Below, piece after piece: positions 4,227 to 5,493 of a stretch of 5,493 bases of DNA. This stretch comes from an uncultured Bacilli bacterium (lineage in GTDB: Bacteria > Bacillota_I > Bacilli_A > RF39 > UBA660). The DNA lies in NCBI GenBank assembly GCA_934101235.1, contig CAKORH010000076.1:1-5493 (forward strand), in the 5' to 3' direction. The position numbers and the translations under genes are program-made. The notes under the pieces were generated by a model that worked only from the letters and a program-made list of their open reading frames with translations, was not told the origin of the DNA and made no database searches. The stretch's first letter is position 1. The number at the start of each line of letters is the position of its first letter.

Positions 4227-5493
4227 GTGAAAGTATCAGATATTATAAAATGTACTAATGGTACATTATTAAGTGGAGATATGGAATATTTTGTAGATGG
4301 ATTTTCTATAGATTCCAGAACAATCAATGATAGTGATATTTTTATTGCTATTAAAGGTGATAAATTTGATGGAAATAAATTTGTTAATGATATATTAAAT
4401 AGTAATAGCGTAGGGGTTATATTTGATGGTAATATTGATATAGATTTAAATAAATATAATAATAAAATAATAATAAAAGTAAATGATTCTTTAAAAGCTT
4501 TACAAAGTATGGCTAAATATAAAAGATCTCTTTATGATATACCTGTAGTCGCAATTACTGGAAGTGTCGGTAAAACTAGTACTAAAGATATTGTTGCCAG
4601 TGTAATGAGTCTTAAATATAATGTTTTAAAAACGGAAGGTAATCATAATAATCATATTGGTTTACCATTAACTCTTTTAAAACTTAAAAATCATAATGCT
4701 ATGTGTATAGAAATGGGTATGAACCATTTTGGTGAAATTAGTTTATTAACAGATATATTAAAACCAACTATAGCAGTAATAACTAACATAGGAACTGCTC
4801 ATATAGGTAATTTAGGTAGTAGGGAAAATATATTAAAAGCAAAAATGGAAATACTAGAAGGTTTAAAAAATAATGGGGTAGTAATAATAAATAACGATGA
4901 TGATTTATTAAATAAATGGAATATAAATAATAAATATAATGTAATTACATATGGTATAAATAATAATAGTGATTATATGGGAACTTATATAGAAGAAAAT
5001 ATAAATTCTAGTAGTTTTAAATTAAATAATATAACTGATATATATGTTCCAGTTGCAGGAAGACATTTTATATATAATAGTTTATGTGCAATATCTGTTG
5101 GTAAAGTATTAAATATAGATATAAAAGATATAGTAACTGGTATAAAGAATTTTCATTTATCTAAAAGCAGAATGGAAAATATAGATTTAAATAATGGTAT
5201 AAGAATAATATCTGATTGTTATAATGCAAATTATGATTCTATGAAAGCATCCTTAGAAATATTAGGAAAATATAAAACAAGAAAGATAGCGGTTTTAGGA
5301 GATATGTTAGAATTAGGAGAATATAGTAGTAGCCTACATTCTAAAATTGGTTATTTAATTGATGAAAATAATATTGATATATTAATTTGTGTTGGTAACT
5401 TAAGCAAAAACATTTATGATAACACTACAATAGAGGATAAATATCTATGTAATGATAATACTGAAGCAGAAAATATATTAGATAGTATAATAA
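4227..5493 (+). CDS. murF: UDP-N-acetylmuramoyl-tripeptide--D-alanyl-D-alanine ligase (MurF), 3' end cut
   Basis: MurF is the cytoplasmic ATP-dependent ligase that adds D-Ala-D-Ala to the UDP-MurNAc-tripeptide, the last cytoplasmic step of pentapeptide synthesis. The start is GTG 4227, chosen for its AGGAAGTGAT ribosome binding site (4214-4223) and because the frame then gives MKVSDIIKCTNG, a normal Mur N-terminus. Family motifs seen: SRTINDSDIFIAIKGDKFDG in the N-terminal substrate domain; the P-loop ITGSVGKTST (110-119); EGNHNNHIGLPLTLL (137-151); EMGMNHFGEI (162-171); TNIGTAHIGNLGS (186-198) and the Lys region KAKMEIL (204-210; K206 at the usually carbamylated position); AGRHFIYN (277-284); SKSRMEN (312-318); DCYNANYDSM (330-339); and LGDMLELGE (357-365). 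The usual form of the penultimate motif is SYNANPDSM, so C331 and Y336 are variants. 422 codons are visible of a family length near 450-460, so about 30-40 residues lie beyond the edge. No frameshift is seen. Confidence 0.96.
   Translation, partial: MKVSDIIKCTNGTLLSGDMEYFVDGFSIDSRTINDSDIFIAIKGDKFDGNKFVNDILNSNSVGVIFDGNIDIDLNKYNNKIIIKVNDSLKALQSMAKYKRSLYDIPVVAITGSVGKTSTKDIVASVMSLKYNVLKTEGNHNNHIGLPLTLLKLKNHNAMCIEMGMNHFGEISLLTDILKPTIAVITNIGTAHIGNLGSRENILKAKMEILEGLKNNGVVIINNDDDLLNKWNINNKYNVITYGINNNSDYMGTYIEENINSSSFKLNNITDIYVPVAGRHFIYNSLCAISVGKVLNIDIKDIVTGIKNFHLSKSRMENIDLNNGIRIISDCYNANYDSMKASLEILGKYKTRKIAVLGDMLELGEYSSSLHSKIGYLIDENNIDILICVGNLSKNIYDNTTIEDKYLCNDNTEAENILDSII

Overview
The window looks like the chromosome of a very AT-rich, Gram-positive-type bacterium, most likely an uncultured gut member of the Bacilli (RF39/Erysipelotrichales-like). 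The reasons are strong A/T bias at third codon positions, AGGAG/AGGTG-type ribosome binding sites, sigma-A-type promoters, a murF gene (so a peptidoglycan maker), and a surface protein of a type I associate with that group. TGG serves as the tryptophan codon and no in-frame TGA is needed, so the standard bacterial code applies. The taxonomic placement is inference.

Layout. (1) Bases 1-147 are non-coding or regulatory. They contain a run of 11 G's (94-104) next to a C5 run that can pair with it, then a small hairpin touching the ribosome binding site of the next gene. A weak divergent coding start may lie at the extreme left edge. (2) Bases 148-1824 (+) encode a 558-residue exported, membrane-anchored protein with a TasA/camelysin-like N-terminal half and a C-terminal domain of the C-type-lectin/FGE-like kind. 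From about base 1553 its base composition and codon use change abruptly. (3) Bases 1823-1858 form a bidirectional terminator shared with the convergent gene, whose stop codon lies in the hairpin loop. (4) Bases 1835-4120 (-) encode a 761-residue cytoplasmic K/E/N-rich helical protein of unknown function. (5) Bases 4121-4226 are a compact divergent promoter region. (6) Base 4227 to the right edge (+) is murF, starting at GTG and cut by the window end.

The three genes do not form an operon: the first two converge, and the last two diverge from back-to-back promoters. The most notable signal is at the surface-protein locus, which combines two possible variation mechanisms. One is a homopolymer G tract placed where its length could set promoter spacing. 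The other is an adenine-poor, GC-richer 3' segment in the lectin-like domain that resembles the variable region of a diversity-generating retroelement (DGR) or an exchanged cassette. No reverse transcriptase or template repeat is visible in this window, so the second reading is a hypothesis. The lysine/glutamate protein next door has no recognisable family and is the least explained gene here.
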